This document shows positions 11,057 to 21,118 of a stretch of 64,000 nucleotides of DNA, piece by piece (position 1 is the stretch's first letter; each line of letters begins with the position of its first letter). The stretch comes from Tepidimonas fonticaldi (GTDB lineage: Bacteria; Pseudomonadota; Gammaproteobacteria; Burkholderiales; Burkholderiaceae_C): positions 45,650 through 109,649 of the forward strand of contig NZ_VJOO01000007.1 of NCBI RefSeq assembly GCF_007556755.1. The letters run 5' to 3'. The notes under the pieces are model-generated. The model did not search any database. It saw nothing but the letters and a program-made list of their open reading frames with translations, and was not told the origin of the DNA. Made by a program: the position numbers and the translations under genes.

Positions 11057-12133
11057 TCAAAGCGCAGGCCGTGGGCGCAGTCGTTCCAGATGCCGATCCA
11101 CCGCCGCAAACCACGCCGGCTCGGGGGTGAACACCAGCGGTACGCGCCACAGCGATGCCTGCCCGGGCAGGGGCGGGTCGTGCAGACCGTGCAGCTTGAT
11201 CGCGTCCTTGTCCGTGCACAGCCAGACGCGGGGCGCCCCGGGGGCTGCGGTGGCCTCGCGCAGCGCGGCGCCGATCTGGTCGGCCGACGCATGATCGGGC
11301 AGCGCCAGGGTCTGCGCCAGGGCAAGCCCCCGTTGGCGCAACAGGGCAAAAAACGCCTGCGGCCTGGCGATGCCCGCCAAGGCCCCCACTGGCGTACCCT
11401 GTGCCGCCCAGTCGCCCAGCGCGTGGCGGTGGCCCCGGGCATCGACGGCATCGGCCGCCAGGGCCCGGGTCGCGGCAAACTCGGCATACGGGTGGGCACG
11501 GGGGGGGCGCCGCGGCGGGGCCGTGCGCAACACCAGCGCCGGTCCGCCACCCCAAATGGGGCCGGGCCAGGGCTCGCGCAGCGGCCCGGCCGGCAGCAGC
11601 CAGCCGTTGCCCACGTCCCGGTCGTCGAACACGACGATCGTCAAATCCCGCGCCAGGGCCCAGTGCTGCATGCCGTCGTCGCTGACGACGATGTCCACCT
11701 CGGGATGGCGCTGCAACAGGGCGCGGGCGGCGGCCGGGCGGTCCCGGCCCACGGCGAGCGGCGCGCCGGTCTCGCGCACGATCAGGGCCGGTTCGTCGCC
11801 GCAGCGCTCGGGGTCGGCCGCGTCCTCGACGACGTGCAGATCCTGACCGGGCCGCCGGCCGTGGCCGCGCGAGACGACGCCGGGGTGCCAGCCCCGCGCC
11901 TGCAGGTGGCGCACCAGCGCGATGACGGTGGGCGTCTTGCCCGCCCCGCCGACCACGACATTGCCGACCACCACCACCGGCACCGGCAGTCGCTGCGCCT
12001 GCCGCCCGCCCAGACGCCACGCCAGCGCGCGCCCGGCCAGCACCGCGCGGTACAGCGCGGCCAGCGGCAGCAGACTGCAGGCCAGCGGCCCCCGCCCCAG
12101 CCAGGCCGATGGCAGGTCCAGGCCGACGGGCAT
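11057..12133 (-). CDS. lpxK: tetraacyldisaccharide 4'-kinase
   Basis: Inner-membrane kinase that phosphorylates the 4' position of the lipid A precursor. The 358-residue product has an N-terminal hydrophobic helix (about residues 16-33) and a Walker A motif GNVVVGGAGKT at 57-67. The downstream VVSRGHGR and VSDDGMQH motifs are characteristic of LpxK. Its ATG shares one base with the exbD stop (TGATG), indicating translational coupling. Confidence 0.95.
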   Translation of the reverse strand: MPVGLDLPSAWLGRGPLACSLLPLAALYRAVLAGRALAWRLGGRQAQRLPVPVVVVGNVVVGGAGKTPTVIALVRHLQARGWHPGVVSRGHGRRPGQDLHVVEDAADPERCGDEPALIVRETGAPLAVGRDRPAAARALLQRHPEVDIVVSDDGMQHWALARDLTIVVFDDRDVGNGWLLPAGPLREPWPGPIWGGGPALVLRTAPPRRPPRAHPYAEFAATRALAADAVDARGHRHALGDWAAQGTPVGALAGIARPQAFFALLRQRGLALAQTLALPDHASADQIGAALREATAAPGAPRVWLCTDKDAIKLHGLHDPPLPGQASLWRVPLVFTPEPAWFAAVDRHLERLRPRPAL

Positions 12134-12552
12134 CAGCGGCGCTCGCCGTGCTGTGTGGCAAACGTGATCTGCACCAGGCCGACCTGCCGCGCGGCGTCCA
12201 TGACGTTGATCACCGACTGGTGGCTGGCCGCCGCGTCGGCCTGGATGACGAGCAGACTGTCGTTGCGCGAGGCCTGGCTCGCGCGCAGCGCGGCCACCAG
12301 CGCGTCGACCCCGTGCGCGTCCAGCACGCGGTTGTCCACCGCATAGCGCCCGTCCGGCCCGACCGTGACCACGATTTCGGTGGGGCTCTGCGGGGGCGGC
12401 TCGGCATTCGCGACCGGCAGGTTGACCTGCAGCGCGGTCGCCTGGCTGAAGGTGGTCGTGAGCATCAAAAAGATCAGCACCACCAACAGAATGTCGATGA
12501 ACGGGATCAGGTTGATCTCCGGTTCCTCGCGGTTGCCGTGTCGGAAGTTCAT
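12133..12552 (-). CDS. exbD: ExbD/TolR-type biopolymer transport protein
   Basis: Inner-membrane component of a proton-driven energiser. The 139-residue protein starts MNFRHGNREEPEINLIP. Its single membrane helix (about residues 18-36, FIDILLVVLIFLML) carries the conserved aspartate Asp20, followed by a periplasmic domain. It pairs with the ExbB/TolQ-like gene upstream and overlaps lpxK by one base. In Burkholderiales this exbBD pair precedes lpxK; because it is not beside tonB or tolA here, its exact partner is uncertain. Confidence 0.9.
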   Translation of the reverse strand: MNFRHGNREEPEINLIPFIDILLVVLIFLMLTTTFSQATALQVNLPVANAEPPPQSPTEIVVTVGPDGRYAVDNRVLDAHGVDALVAALRASQASRNDSLLVIQADAAASHQSVINVMDAARQVGLVQITFATQHGERR

Positions 12553-12583
12553 GCAGACCTCGCGCAGGGGAGAGGGCAGGGGG

Positions 12584-13219
12584 TCAGCGGCGCAGGGTGA
12601 GCAGGTGGTGGACGAACCGTTCGGCCCCCACCTCGAGCTGGAGCAGGAACGCATCCGCCCGGGCCCGGTAGTAGCGCCAGAAAATCAGCGCGGGGATGGC
12701 GATCATCAGGCCGAAGGCCGTGTTGTAGAGCGCGACCGAAATGCCGTGCGCGAGCTGCGCCGGATTGCCCCCGCCCGGCATCAAGCCCCCGGGGCCGGCC
12801 TGCGAGCCGAAAATCTCGATCATGCCGATCACCGTCCCGAGCAGGCCCAGCAGCGGTGCCGCCGACGCCACGGTGGCCAGCGCCCCCAGGTAGCGCTGCA
12901 AGTGCGCTGCGGCCAGGCGGCCGGCGGATTCCAGCCCGGCGCGCAGCTCGGCCTCGGTGGCGCGGGGGTTGGCCTGCAGGGTGCGAAATCCGCTGGCCAA
13001 CACCGAGCCGAGCAGCGAGTTGTCGGCCAATTGATCGACCACGGTGGGCGGGGGGACGCCATGCCGCGAGGCCTGGATGGCTTCGTCCACCAGTTGGGGG
13101 GGCGCGATCTTGCTGGTTCGCAGGCTGATGGCGCGTTCGATGACGAGCGTCAGACCGAGGACGGAGCACGCGATCAGCGTCCAAATGGGCCAGCCGGCGG
13201 CTTGTATGATCGACAACAA
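12584..13219 (-). CDS. exbB: MotA/TolQ/ExbB proton channel family protein
   Basis: Channel partner of the ExbD-like protein. The 211-residue product has three predicted membrane segments (about 8-28, 110-135 and 155-175) and the family motif SAAPLLGLLGTVIGMIEIF. Translation appears to start at TTG (13217-13219), with GGAG seven bases upstream (13227-13230); no ATG is nearby. It is the first gene of the exbB-exbD-lpxK-Trm112-kdsB run. Confidence 0.9.
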   Translation of the reverse strand: MLSIIQAAGWPIWTLIACSVLGLTLVIERAISLRTSKIAPPQLVDEAIQASRHGVPPPTVVDQLADNSLLGSVLASGFRTLQANPRATEAELRAGLESAGRLAAAHLQRYLGALATVASAAPLLGLLGTVIGMIEIFGSQAGPGGLMPGGGNPAQLAHGISVALYNTAFGLMIAIPALIFWRYYRARADAFLLQLEVGAERFVHHLLTLRR

Positions 13220-13503
13220 GGGGGTTCTCCTGGGCGGCGGTCGCTGCGCGCATTATGGAGCAGGCCCTGTGGGGCGGGCGCGTGGGGCCGCCCAATCCAT
13301 GCGGTCGTCCGGCCTGTGGATAAGCTTGTGTGCAACCCGCCTGCTGCCCTTGGGATGGACTGGATGTGGACAGCCTGTGAATCCCGGCTTTCCTCTGGGC
13401 GGGTAAAAAATCTGTTTTTTGACAAGGACTTGGCGATGACGTTCGGGTGTCATGCGGGCTGCGATCCACATGTCGCTGCCGGGGGCGAACTGTGGGCAAC
13501 CCC
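13220..13503. other. divergent intergenic region exbB/xseA
   Basis: This 284-bp spacer has no open gene of recognisable coding quality. It contains an exact consensus DnaA box on the minus strand (TGTGGATAA, 13315-13323) and a related TGTGGACAG at 13366-13374. It also holds an A6/T6 inverted repeat (13405-13420) running into TTGACA (13419-13424), a possible -35 for xseA. No good -10 follows at 17 bp. Confidence 0.4.
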
Positions 13504-14811
13504 ATGAGCGGATCGCCTTGGCCGCCGTCGGACGACGAGCCCGCCTGGCCCGTGGGGGCCTTGGTGGCGGCCGTCGCCGATGCGCTGCGGGCGCGCTTCA
13601 ACCCCGTGCGGGTGAGCGGCGAGGTGGCGGGCTACCTGCGCGCCGGCAGCGGCCATGCCTACTTCACGCTGAAGGACGCGCAGGGGCAGTTGCGGTGCGC
13701 GTTTTTTCGCCGCGCGGCCGAGGTCAGCGCCGTCGCCTTGCGCGACGGCCTGCGCATCGAGGTGCTGGGGCGGCTGGATGTGTATGCCCCGCGCGGGGAC
13801 CTGCAGCTCGTGGTCAAGCGCGTCCGGCTGGCGGGGCAGGGGGATTTGTACGAGCGGTTTTTGCGCCTGAAGGCCACGCTGCAGGCCGAAGGCCTGTTCG
13901 AGTCGGCGCGCAAGCGGCCGCTGCCGGCGTTTCCGGCGAGCGTCGGGGTCGTCACATCGCTCGACGCGGCTGCCCTGCGCGACGTGGCCACCACCCTGGC
14001 GCGGCGGGTGCCGCATTTGCCGGTGCGGCTGTACCCCGCCGCGGTGCAGGGGGCCGATGCGCCGGCCCAGTTGTGCGCCGCGTTGCGCCGCGCCTACCAG
14101 GACCACCGCGACACCGGAGCGCCGGCCGTGCTGTTGCTGGTGCGCGGTGGCGGCTCGCTGGAAGACCTGTGGGCCTTCAACGACCCCGACCTGGTGCGCA
14201 CGATGGCCCAGGCGCCGATGCCCATCGTCTGCGGCGTCGGGCACGAGACGGATGTGACGCTGGCGGACTTTGTCGCGGATGTGCGGGCGCCGACGCCGAC
14301 CGCGGCGGCCGAACTGTGCGCCCCCGCTGCCGCCACGCTGCGCGAGGCGCTGCAGCGCCAGGCCGAACGCCTAAGCGCGGCGCTCTGGCGCCGGATCGAT
14401 GCACAGGCGCAGCACCTGGACCGGCTGGCGCAGCGGTTGGGGCGGCCGTCCGCCCTGACCGCCCGCGAGCGCGCCCGCCTGCAGGCGCACGAGCACCGGC
14501 TGGAGCGCGCGCTGGCGCTGCGCATCGACCGGCAACGCCAACACCTGCTGCGGCTGGAGCAGGCGTGGCAGTCCGCAGGGCGACGCGACACCGAACGGCG
14601 CCGGCTGCGGCTGGAGCGCTGGGGCGCCCAACTGGCCCTGTTGGACCCCCAGTTGGTGCTGCAGCGGGGCTACGCCCTGGTCACCGACGCCCAGGGCCAT
14701 GTCGTCACCCGCGCCGACCAGACGGCGCAGGACGCCCCCCTCCACGTGGCCCTGGCGGCAGGACGGCTGGATGTGCGGGTGAGCGCCGTGCATGCCGGCC
14801 CGGCGCCTTGA
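13504..14811 (+). CDS. xseA: exodeoxyribonuclease VII large subunit
   Basis: Large subunit of the single-strand-specific exonuclease that degrades DNA to oligonucleotides. The product has 435 residues from ATG 13504. It has an N-terminal OB-fold (VSGEVAGYLRAGSGHAYFTL, about residues 36-55), then the nuclease core (VLLLVRGGGSLEDLWAFND, CGVGHETDVTLADFVADVR), and a coiled-coil, Arg/Leu-rich C-terminal region for assembly with XseB. The start was chosen by the usual N-terminal spacing to the OB-fold; upstream in-frame sequence has no similarity. Confidence 0.94.
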   Translation: MSGSPWPPSDDEPAWPVGALVAAVADALRARFNPVRVSGEVAGYLRAGSGHAYFTLKDAQGQLRCAFFRRAAEVSAVALRDGLRIEVLGRLDVYAPRGDLQLVVKRVRLAGQGDLYERFLRLKATLQAEGLFESARKRPLPAFPASVGVVTSLDAAALRDVATTLARRVPHLPVRLYPAAVQGADAPAQLCAALRRAYQDHRDTGAPAVLLLVRGGGSLEDLWAFNDPDLVRTMAQAPMPIVCGVGHETDVTLADFVADVRAPTPTAAAELCAPAAATLREALQRQAERLSAALWRRIDAQAQHLDRLAQRLGRPSALTARERARLQAHEHRLERALALRIDRQRQHLLRLEQAWQSAGRRDTERRRLRLERWGAQLALLDPQLVLQRGYALVTDAQGHVVTRADQTAQDAPLHVALAAGRLDVRVSAVHAGPAP

Positions 14812-14841
14812 TCCCGCGGCCGCGACCGCGCGGCCGGGATC
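14810..14841 (+). terminator. GC-rich hairpin downstream of xseA
   Basis: The arms GATCCC..GGCCGCG and CGCGGCC..GGGATC pair over about 13 bp with a 2-nt bulge and begin at the xseA stop codon. No T-run follows, so it is only a candidate terminator or 3'-end stabiliser. Confidence 0.4.
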
Positions 14842-14897
14842 CCGCGCCGCCTCCGGGGACACGGCGAGCCTGCCATGCGGCTGCCATAGCCCTTCCC

Positions 14898-14903
14898 TAC
14901 AAT
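14898..14903 (+). promoter_or_regulatory. -10 box, probable sodB promoter
   Basis: TACAAT lies 36 bases before the sodB ATG, downstream of the xseA hairpin. The -35 is not clear. The leader contains a strong ribosome-binding sequence, AAAGAGGA, at 14925-14932. Confidence 0.45.
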
Positions 14904-14938
14904 CCGAAGGTTCGACCACAACCCAAAGAGGACACACC

Positions 14939-15526
14939 ATGGAACACACGCTGCCCCCCCTGCCGTTTGCCATCGACGCCCTGGAGCCGCACTACTCCAA
15001 GGAGACGCTGGAGTACCACCACGGCAAGCACCACAACGCCTACGTGGTCAACCTGAACAACCTGCAAAAGGGCACCGAGTACGAGTCGATGGCGCTGGAG
15101 GACATCATCCGCAAGGCGCCCAACCCCGGCCCGATCTACAACAACGCCGCGCAGGTGTGGAACCACACCTTCTTCTGGAACTGCATGAAGCCCAATGGCG
15201 GCGGTGAGCCGACCGGCGCGCTGGCGGCGGCCATCAACGCCAAGTGGGGCAGCTATGCCGCCTTCCGCGAGGCCTTTGTCAAGAGCGCGGTCGGCAACTT
15301 CGGCTCCGGCTGGACCTGGCTGGTCAAGAAGCCCGACGGCAGCGTCGATATCGTCAACACCGGCGCCGCCGGCACGCCGCTGACCACCGCCGACAAGGCG
15401 CTGCTGACGGTGGACGTGTGGGAGCACGCCTACTACATCGACTACCGCAACCTGCGCCAGAAGTTCGTCGAGACTTTCCTCGACAAGCTGGTGAACTGGG
15501 AGTTCGCGCAGGCCAACTACGCCTGA
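14939..15526 (+). CDS. sodB: superoxide dismutase (Fe)
   Basis: Cytoplasmic superoxide dismutase of 195 residues. The metal ligands are His27, His76, Asp159 and His163 (DVWEHAYY). Gln72 in AAQVWNHTFFW is the second-sphere glutamine placed as in iron-type enzymes, so iron rather than manganese is inferred. The start follows a good ribosome-binding site. It is a single gene with its own promoter, between xseA and the convergent DUF192 gene. Confidence 0.95.
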   Translation: MEHTLPPLPFAIDALEPHYSKETLEYHHGKHHNAYVVNLNNLQKGTEYESMALEDIIRKAPNPGPIYNNAAQVWNHTFFWNCMKPNGGGEPTGALAAAINAKWGSYAAFREAFVKSAVGNFGSGWTWLVKKPDGSVDIVNTGAAGTPLTTADKALLTVDVWEHAYYIDYRNLRQKFVETFLDKLVNWEFAQANYA

Positions 15527-15595
15527 CGGCGCGACGCCCTGGCCCCATCCCGACAGAGGGGCCGGGGCCCTGAAGCGGGTGGCTCGCCCGCCCCT

Positions 15596-16153
15596 TCAAC
15601 GCCCGCCAAACGGCCCGCCGGCCAGCCGAAAGCCGGGGCCGATGCCCCGCTTGGCAAACCAGCCCTGCGCGACCTCGAGCACGTAGCGCACGGGTTCGCG
15701 CGAGCAGTGGCTGGTCTCGTCGAGCGGGCGCATGTCCGCCAGGTTGACGATGCGGCCATCGTCCGCGACGAAGGCAGCCGTCAGCGGCACATAGGTGTTG
15801 CGCATCCAAAAGCACTGCACGGCCGGCGCCTCGAAGACGAACAGCATTCCTTCGTTCGCGGCCAGCTCCCGCCGCCACATCAGGCCGATCGAGCGCTGCT
15901 CGTGCGTCAGCGCCACCTGGGCATCGATCAGGTGCATCCCGGCGCGCAGCGACACGCGCGGCAAGTCCGTCTGGGCAGCCTGAGCCCGCTCGGGGGCGGG
16001 GGGCTGCACCGCTGCCGCCGGAGTCGCGCACAGCCCCATGGCCAGGGTCAGCACCGCCCAGAACCCCGCGCCTACCGGGCACCGACCGCGCTGCCACCGG
16101 CCGGACCAAGGGCGGCGGTGAAGGGCGGCCGGCAGGCGGAGCGGGGCAGGCAT
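15596..16153 (-). CDS. DUF192 family secreted protein
   Basis: A 185-residue protein with an Arg-rich start and a hydrophobic segment (about residues 29-48, ending ATPAAA), read as a signal peptide or anchor. The DUF192 domain follows from about residue 65 (EQRSIGLMWRRELAANEGMLF is split by a turn, then CFWMRNTYVPLTAAF and VLEVAQGWFAKRG). DUF192 proteins are small periplasmic or extracellular proteins of unknown biochemical role. It is divergent from icd, with which it shares the 97-bp upstream gap. Confidence 0.88.
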   Translation of the reverse strand: MPAPLRLPAALHRRPWSGRWQRGRCPVGAGFWAVLTLAMGLCATPAAAVQPPAPERAQAAQTDLPRVSLRAGMHLIDAQVALTHEQRSIGLMWRRELAANEGMLFVFEAPAVQCFWMRNTYVPLTAAFVADDGRIVNLADMRPLDETSHCSREPVRYVLEVAQGWFAKRGIGPGFRLAGGPFGGR

Positions 16154-16181
16154 GGCGTCAGGTCCACGGAGGTTTTGTCGA

Positions 16182-16195
16182 TAGAATCGATTCTA
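16182..16195. promoter_or_regulatory. 14-bp perfect palindrome upstream of icd
   Basis: TAGAATCGATTCTA is a perfect palindrome in the icd/DUF192 divergent gap, 56 bases before the icd ATG. Its left half contains TAGAAT, a -10-like hexamer, so a bound dimer would cover a promoter. No regulator can be named from the sequence. Confidence 0.4.
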
Positions 16196-16250
16196 GAGCC
16201 CAGCGCCCACTCGGTGCTGTGGCGCATTACGCCCTACGGAGACCCCGCTT

Positions 16251-17504
16251 ATGTATCAGCACATCCACGTGCCCGCTGAAGGCCAAAAGATCACCGTCAA
16301 CGCCGACATGTCGCTCAACGTGCCGGACAACCCGATCATCCCGTACATCGAGGGGGATGGCACCGGCTTCGACATCACCCCGGTGATGATCAAGGTGGTG
16401 GATGCGGCGGTGGCCAAGGCCTACGGCGGCAAGCGCAAGATCCACTGGATGGAGGTCTACGCGGGCGAGAAGTCCACCAAAGTCTACGGGCCCGACGTCT
16501 GGCTGCCGGAGGAAACCCTGCACGCCCTCAAGGAATACGTGGTTTCCATCAAAGGCCCGCTGACCACCCCGGTCGGTGGCGGCATCCGCTCGCTCAACGT
16601 TGCACTGCGCCAGGAACTGGACCTCTACGTCTGCCTGCGCCCGGTGCGCTACTTCAAGGGCGTGCCCTCGCCGCTGAAGGAGCCGGAAAAGACCGACATG
16701 GTCATCTTCCGCGAAAACTCGGAAGACATCTACGCCGGCATCGAATACCCGGCGCAGAGCGACAAGGCCAAGAAGCTGATCAAGTTTTTGATCGAAGAGA
16801 TGGGCGTGACCAAGATCCGCTTCCCGGAGACCTCGGGCATCGGCATCAAGCCCGTGTCCATCGAGGGGACCGAGCGCCTGGTGCGCAAGGCCATCCAGTA
16901 CGCGATCGACAACGACAAGCCCAGCGTGACACTCGTGCACAAGGGCAACATCATGAAGTACACGGAAGGCGGCTTCCGTGACTGGGGCTATGCGCTGGCG
17001 CAGCGCGAATTCGGCGCCGAGCCGATCGACGGCGGTCCGTGGTGCAAGTTCAAGAACCCCAAGACGGGCAAGGACATCGTCGTCAAGGACTCGATCGCCG
17101 ACGCCTTCCTGCAGCAGATCCTGCTGCGCCCGGCGGAGTACTCGGTGATCGCGACGCTCAACCTCAACGGCGACTACATCTCTGACGCGCTGGCGGCGCA
17201 GGTGGGCGGCATCGGCATCGCCCCGGGCGCCAACCTGTCCGACTCGGTCGCCTGCTTCGAGGCCACGCACGGCACGGCGCCCAAGTACGCCGGCAAGGAC
17301 TACGTCAACCCCGGCTCCGAGATCCTCTCGGCCGAGATGATGCTGCGCCACATGGGCTGGAAAGAGGCGGCCGACCTCATCATCAGCAGCATGGAAAAGG
17401 CCATCCAGAGCAAGAAGGTCACCTACGACTTCGCGCGCCTGATGGAAGGTGCCACGCAAGTGTCGTGCTCGGGCTTCGGCCAGGTCATGATCGACCACAT
17501 GTGA
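16251..17504 (+). CDS. icd: isocitrate dehydrogenase (NADP+)
   Basis: Oxidative decarboxylation of isocitrate to 2-oxoglutarate in the TCA cycle. The 417-residue product has the substrate loop [13 protein letters not shown], whose serine is the AceK phosphorylation site in E. coli, and the C-terminal signature [21 protein letters not shown] specificity is inferred from overall similarity to the E. coli-type enzyme. It ends with a strong terminator and is monocistronic. Confidence 0.96.
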   Translation: MYQHIHVPAEGQKITVNADMSLNVPDNPIIPYIEGDGTGFDITPVMIKVVDAAVAKAYGGKRKIHWMEVYAGEKSTKVYGPDVWLPEETLHALKEYVVSIKGPLTTPVGGGIRSLNVALRQELDLYVCLRPVRYFKGVPSPLKEPEKTDMVIFRENSEDIYAGIEYPAQSDKAKKLIKFLIEEMGVTKIRFPETSGIGIKPVSIEGTERLVRKAIQYAIDNDKPSVTLVHKGNIMKYTEGGFRDWGYALAQREFGAEPIDGGPWCKFKNPKTGKDIVVKDSIADAFLQQILLRPAEYSVIATLNLNGDYISDALAAQVGGIGIAPGANLSDSVACFEATHGTAPKYAGKDYVNPGSEILSAEMMLRHMGWKEAADLIISSMEKAIQSKKVTYDFARLMEGATQVSCSGFGQVMIDHM

Positions 17505-17577
17505 TCGCTGCGCGGGCCGGGACGTGCCCGCGCCGTCCGCCGCGCCGGTCGGGCGTAATCCCTGGCGACCCACGCTG

Positions 17578-17607
17578 CCGCCGCCCCCTGGGGCGGCGGT
17601 GCTTTTT
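17578..17607 (+). terminator. Rho-independent terminator after icd
   Basis: The arms CCGCCGCCCC (17578-17587) and GGGGCGGCGG (17590-17599) are perfectly complementary and are followed by TGCTTTTT. The hairpin lies about 70 bases after the icd stop. Confidence 0.8.
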
Positions 17608-17670
17608 GGGCGACGGACGGCCAGGCCGCACCCCATGTGGGGGTGCCGAATTTATTGCAGAATGATTGCC

Positions 17671-18018
17671 ATGGCCACGACACCAAAACAACCCGATCTG
17701 ACCCCGAGCGTGCCCGGTGGCGGCGATGCGGTGGTGTTGGAGCGTCGCCGCCAGCGCGTGCAGCCGCCCAAGATGTACCAGGTCGTCCTGCTCAACGACG
17801 ACTTCACGCCGATGGAGTTCGTCGTGCGCGTGCTGCAGGAGTTTTTCAACAAGGACCGCGAGACGGCGACCCAGATCATGCTCAAGATCCATGTGCACGG
17901 GCGCGGCGTGTGCGGCGTCTACACCCGCGATGTCGCCGCCACCAAGGTCGAACAGGTCACCCAGGCCGCACGGGCCGCGGGGCATCCGCTGCAGTGCGTG
18001 GCGGAACCCGTTGAATAA
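17671..18018 (+). CDS. clpS: ATP-dependent Clp protease adaptor ClpS
   Basis: Adaptor that delivers N-degron substrates to ClpA. The 115-residue product has a disordered N-terminal tail. The core then follows: [17 protein letters not shown], with the substrate-binding Asn-Asp-Asp, and [13 protein letters not shown], with the conserved His. The start at 17671 (MATTPKQ) is preferred over ATG 17662 by resemblance to relatives. clpA follows 81 bp downstream, the usual pairing. Confidence 0.94.
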   Translation: MATTPKQPDLTPSVPGGGDAVVLERRRQRVQPPKMYQVVLLNDDFTPMEFVVRVLQEFFNKDRETATQIMLKIHVHGRGVCGVYTRDVAATKVEQVTQAARAAGHPLQCVAEPVE

Positions 18019-18099
18019 CGAGAACTCCGCCCCACATACCCGAGTGTGCCGGTGGATGCATCGCGCTACAGTTGAACCCCGAAGTGAAGGAAGTGCCCC

Positions 18100-20439
18100 A
18101 TGATTGCCCAGGAACTTGAAGTCAGCTTGCACATGGCCTTTGTCGAGGCCCGGCAGCAGCGGCACGAATTCATCACGGTCGAGCATCTGCTGCTGGCGCT
18201 GCTGGACAACCCCAGCGCCGCCGAGGTGCTGCGCGCCTGCAACGCCAACATCGACGATCTGCGCAAGTCGCTGACCACCTTCATCAAGGACAACACGCCC
18301 ACCGTGGCGGGGACGGACGAGGTGGACACGCAACCGACGCTGGGCTTCCAGCGCGTGATCCAGCGCGCCATCATGCATGTGCAGTCCACCGGCAACGGCA
18401 AGAAAGAGGTCACCGGCGCCAACGTGCTGGTGGCCATCTTTGGCGAGAAGGACTCGCACGCGGTGTACTACCTGCACCAGCAGGGCATCACCCGGCTGGA
18501 CGTGGTCAACTACATCGCGCACGGCATCCGCAAGGGCGAGTCGCCCGAGCCCGCCAAGTCCAGCGAGGGCAGCGCCGCCGAAAACGAGGAGGCCGGCGAG
18601 TCCAAGGGCAACGAGAAGGCGTCGGTGCTGGAGCAGTTCACCCAGAACCTCAACCAGTCGGCCAAGGATGGCAAGATCGACCCCCTGATCGGGCGGGACT
18701 ACGAGGTCGAGCGGGTGATCCAGATTCTGTGCCGCCGGCGCAAGAACAACCCGCTGCTGGTTGGCGAGGCGGGCGTGGGCAAGACCGCCATCGCCGAAGG
18801 GCTGGCGTGGCGCATCGTGCAAAAAGACGTGCCCGACGTGCTGGCCGATGCGACGGTGTATTCCCTGGACATGGGCGCGCTGCTGGCGGGCACCAAGTAC
18901 CGCGGCGACTTCGAGCAACGCCTCAAGGGCGTGCTGAAGGCGCTCAAGGACAAACCCAACGCCATCCTGTTCATCGACGAGATCCACACCCTGATCGGGG
19001 CGGGCGCCGCTTCCGGCGGCACCCTGGATGCGTCCAACCTGCTCAAGCCCGCGCTGTCCAGCGGCCAGCTCAAGTGCATCGGCGCGACCACCTTCACCGA
19101 GTACCGCGGCATCTTCGAGAAGGATGCGGCGCTGTCGCGGCGCTTCCAGAAGGTGGACGTGGTCGAGCCCACGGTGGAGCAGACCATCGAGATCCTCAAG
19201 GGCCTGAAGTCGCGCTTCGAGGAGCACCACAGCGTCAAGTACGCCGCCGCGGCGCTGCAGGCCGCGGCCGAGCTGTCGGCCAAGTACATCAACGACCGCC
19301 ACCTGCCCGACAAGGCCATCGACGTCATCGACGAGGCCGGGGCGGCGCAGCGCATCGTCGCGCCATCCAAGCGCAAAAAGACCATCGGCAAGGCCGAGAT
19401 CGAGGAGATCGTCGCCAAGATCGCGCGCATTCCGCCGGCCAGCGTGTCCAGCGACGACCGCGGCAAGCTGCAAAACCTGGAGCGCGACCTCAAGGCCGTG
19501 GTGTTCGGCCAGGACAAGGCGCTGGAGGCCCTGGCCTCGTCCGTCAAGATGGCGCGCTCGGGCCTGGGCAAGCCGGACAAGCCGATAGGCGCGTTCCTGT
19601 TCAGCGGCCCCACCGGCGTCGGCAAGACGGAGGCGGCCAAGCAGCTCGCCTACATTCTGGGCATCGAGCTGATCCGCTTCGACATGTCGGAGTACATGGA
19701 GCGCCACGCGGTCAGCCGCCTGATCGGCGCGCCGCCGGGCTACGTCGGCTTCGACCAGGGCGGGCTGCTGACGGAAGCCATCACCAAGAAGCCGCACTGC
19801 GTGCTGCTGCTCGACGAGATCGAGAAGGCGCACCCGGACATCTTCAACGTGCTGCTGCAGGTGATGGACCACGGCACGCTGACCGACAACAACGGGCGCA
19901 AGGCCGACTTCCGCAACGTCATCATCATCATGACGACCAACGCCGGCGCCGAGACGATGAACAAGTCCACCATCGGCTTCACGACGCAGCGTCAGGCCGG
20001 TGACGAGATGGCCGACATCAAGCGCCTGTTCACGCCGGAGTTCCGCAACCGGCTGGACGCCATCGTCAGCTTCAAGCCGCTGGACGAGCAGGTCATCCTG
20101 CGCGTGGTGGACAAGTTCCTGCTGCAGCTGGAGCAGCAGCTGGCCGAGAAGAAGGTCGAGGTCACCTTCACCGACGCGCTGCGCAAGCACCTGGCGAAGA
20201 AGGGCTTCGACCCGCTGATGGGCGCACGCCCGATGCAGCGCCTGATCCAGGACACGATCCGGCGGGCGCTGGCGGACGAGCTGCTGTTCGGCCGGCTGGT
20301 GGACGGCGGGCGCCTGACGGTGGACGTCGAGACGCCCGAGGGCGGCGGCGAGCCGCAGGTCAAGCTCGACATCCAGCCGATGCCGAAGAAGGACCGCAAG
20401 GCCGAACCGGCCGAGCCGGAGGAGGCCACGGCCGACTGA
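18100..20439 (+). CDS. clpA: ATP-dependent Clp protease ATP-binding subunit ClpA
   Basis: AAA+ unfoldase that feeds substrates into ClpP. In 779 residues it shows the N-domain repeats (about 1-145, the ClpS docking site), the first AAA module with Walker A GEAGVGKT at 222-229, and the second with GPTGVGKT at 503-510. The ClpP-docking loop is present as Ile-Gly-Phe at 625-627. An acidic/Glu-rich C-terminal tail ends the protein. ClpP itself is not in the window. Confidence 0.97.
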   Translation: MIAQELEVSLHMAFVEARQQRHEFITVEHLLLALLDNPSAAEVLRACNANIDDLRKSLTTFIKDNTPTVAGTDEVDTQPTLGFQRVIQRAIMHVQSTGNGKKEVTGANVLVAIFGEKDSHAVYYLHQQGITRLDVVNYIAHGIRKGESPEPAKSSEGSAAENEEAGESKGNEKASVLEQFTQNLNQSAKDGKIDPLIGRDYEVERVIQILCRRRKNNPLLVGEAGVGKTAIAEGLAWRIVQKDVPDVLADATVYSLDMGALLAGTKYRGDFEQRLKGVLKALKDKPNAILFIDEIHTLIGAGAASGGTLDASNLLKPALSSGQLKCIGATTFTEYRGIFEKDAALSRRFQKVDVVEPTVEQTIEILKGLKSRFEEHHSVKYAAAALQAAAELSAKYINDRHLPDKAIDVIDEAGAAQRIVAPSKRKKTIGKAEIEEIVAKIARIPPASVSSDDRGKLQNLERDLKAVVFGQDKALEALASSVKMARSGLGKPDKPIGAFLFSGPTGVGKTEAAKQLAYILGIELIRFDMSEYMERHAVSRLIGAPPGYVGFDQGGLLTEAITKKPHCVLLLDEIEKAHPDIFNVLLQVMDHGTLTDNNGRKADFRNVIIIMTTNAGAETMNKSTIGFTTQRQAGDEMADIKRLFTPEFRNRLDAIVSFKPLDEQVILRVVDKFLLQLEQQLAEKKVEVTFTDALRKHLAKKGFDPLMGARPMQRLIQDTIRRALADELLFGRLVDGGRLTVDVETPEGGGEPQVKLDIQPMPKKDRKAEPAEPEEATAD

Positions 20440-20477
20440 TGCACCCGCCCCGGGCCAGCCCCGGGCCGTGGGCGGGG

Positions 20478-21017
20478 TCAGGCGCGTGGCTGTGCCCCCT
20501 CGCGTTGCAGCAGCGCGCGCTTGCGTTCCAGCCCCCAGCGGTAGCCGGTGAGGCGGCCGTCGCTGGCGATCACCCGGTGGCACGGAATCACCACCGCCAG
20601 CGGGTTGGCGCCGCAGGCCTGCGCCACGGCTCGCGTGGCACGGGGGGCGCCCAGACGGCGGGCGACCTCGCCGTAGCCGAGGGTCTGGCCGGGGGGAATG
20701 GTGCGCAGCACCGCCCAAACGCGCTGCTGGAAGGCGGTCCCGCGGAGGTCCAGCGGCAGGGCGAAATCCTGGGCAGGGACTTCGATGAGCGCGGCGACCG
20801 CGTCCGCCCACGCGCGGTGCGTGTCCTGACCGTCCGCGAGGGCCGCGCGGGGAAAACGCCGGCGCAGATCGGCCCGCCAGGCGTCGTCCGGCATACCCAG
20901 CGCGACGGCGCACAGGCCGGCCGGGCTGACGGCGACCCGCACGTCCCCCAAGGGGCAGGGGGCGACGGCGGTGTGGAGGGTCTCTGGTACGGGAGGAGTA
21001 GGGGGCTTAGGCGGCAT
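20478..21017 (-). CDS. ogt: methylated-DNA--protein-cysteine methyltransferase
   Basis: Suicide repair of O6-alkylguanine. The 179-residue product has an N-terminal ribonuclease-like domain. The C-terminal DNA-binding domain has the acceptor motif IPCHRV (Cys146) and the upstream helix [11 protein letters not shown]. It lacks the Ada N-terminal regulatory domain. Start 21017 is used because an upstream in-frame ATG (21086) would leave little room for the divergent sbcB promoter. Confidence 0.92.
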   Translation of the reverse strand: MPPKPPTPPVPETLHTAVAPCPLGDVRVAVSPAGLCAVALGMPDDAWRADLRRRFPRAALADGQDTHRAWADAVAALIEVPAQDFALPLDLRGTAFQQRVWAVLRTIPPGQTLGYGEVARRLGAPRATRAVAQACGANPLAVVIPCHRVIASDGRLTGYRWGLERKRALLQREGAQPRA

Positions 21018-21118
21018 GGCCCCACTGTACGCCAATCCACGCCCCGTGGGGCCGCGTGCCCCCATGTTGCCGACGTGACCCGACATGACCAGCGCGGCGC
21101 ACCGGTTACCATGTCCGG

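Noticed and set aside
17485..20913. A minus-strand open frame of over 1,100 codons antisense to clpS and clpA
   Set aside because: High GC content makes stop codons rare in the antisense frame. The product is low-complexity (His, Leu, Arg, Val rich) with no family resemblance, while clpS and clpA on the plus strand are fully recognisable.
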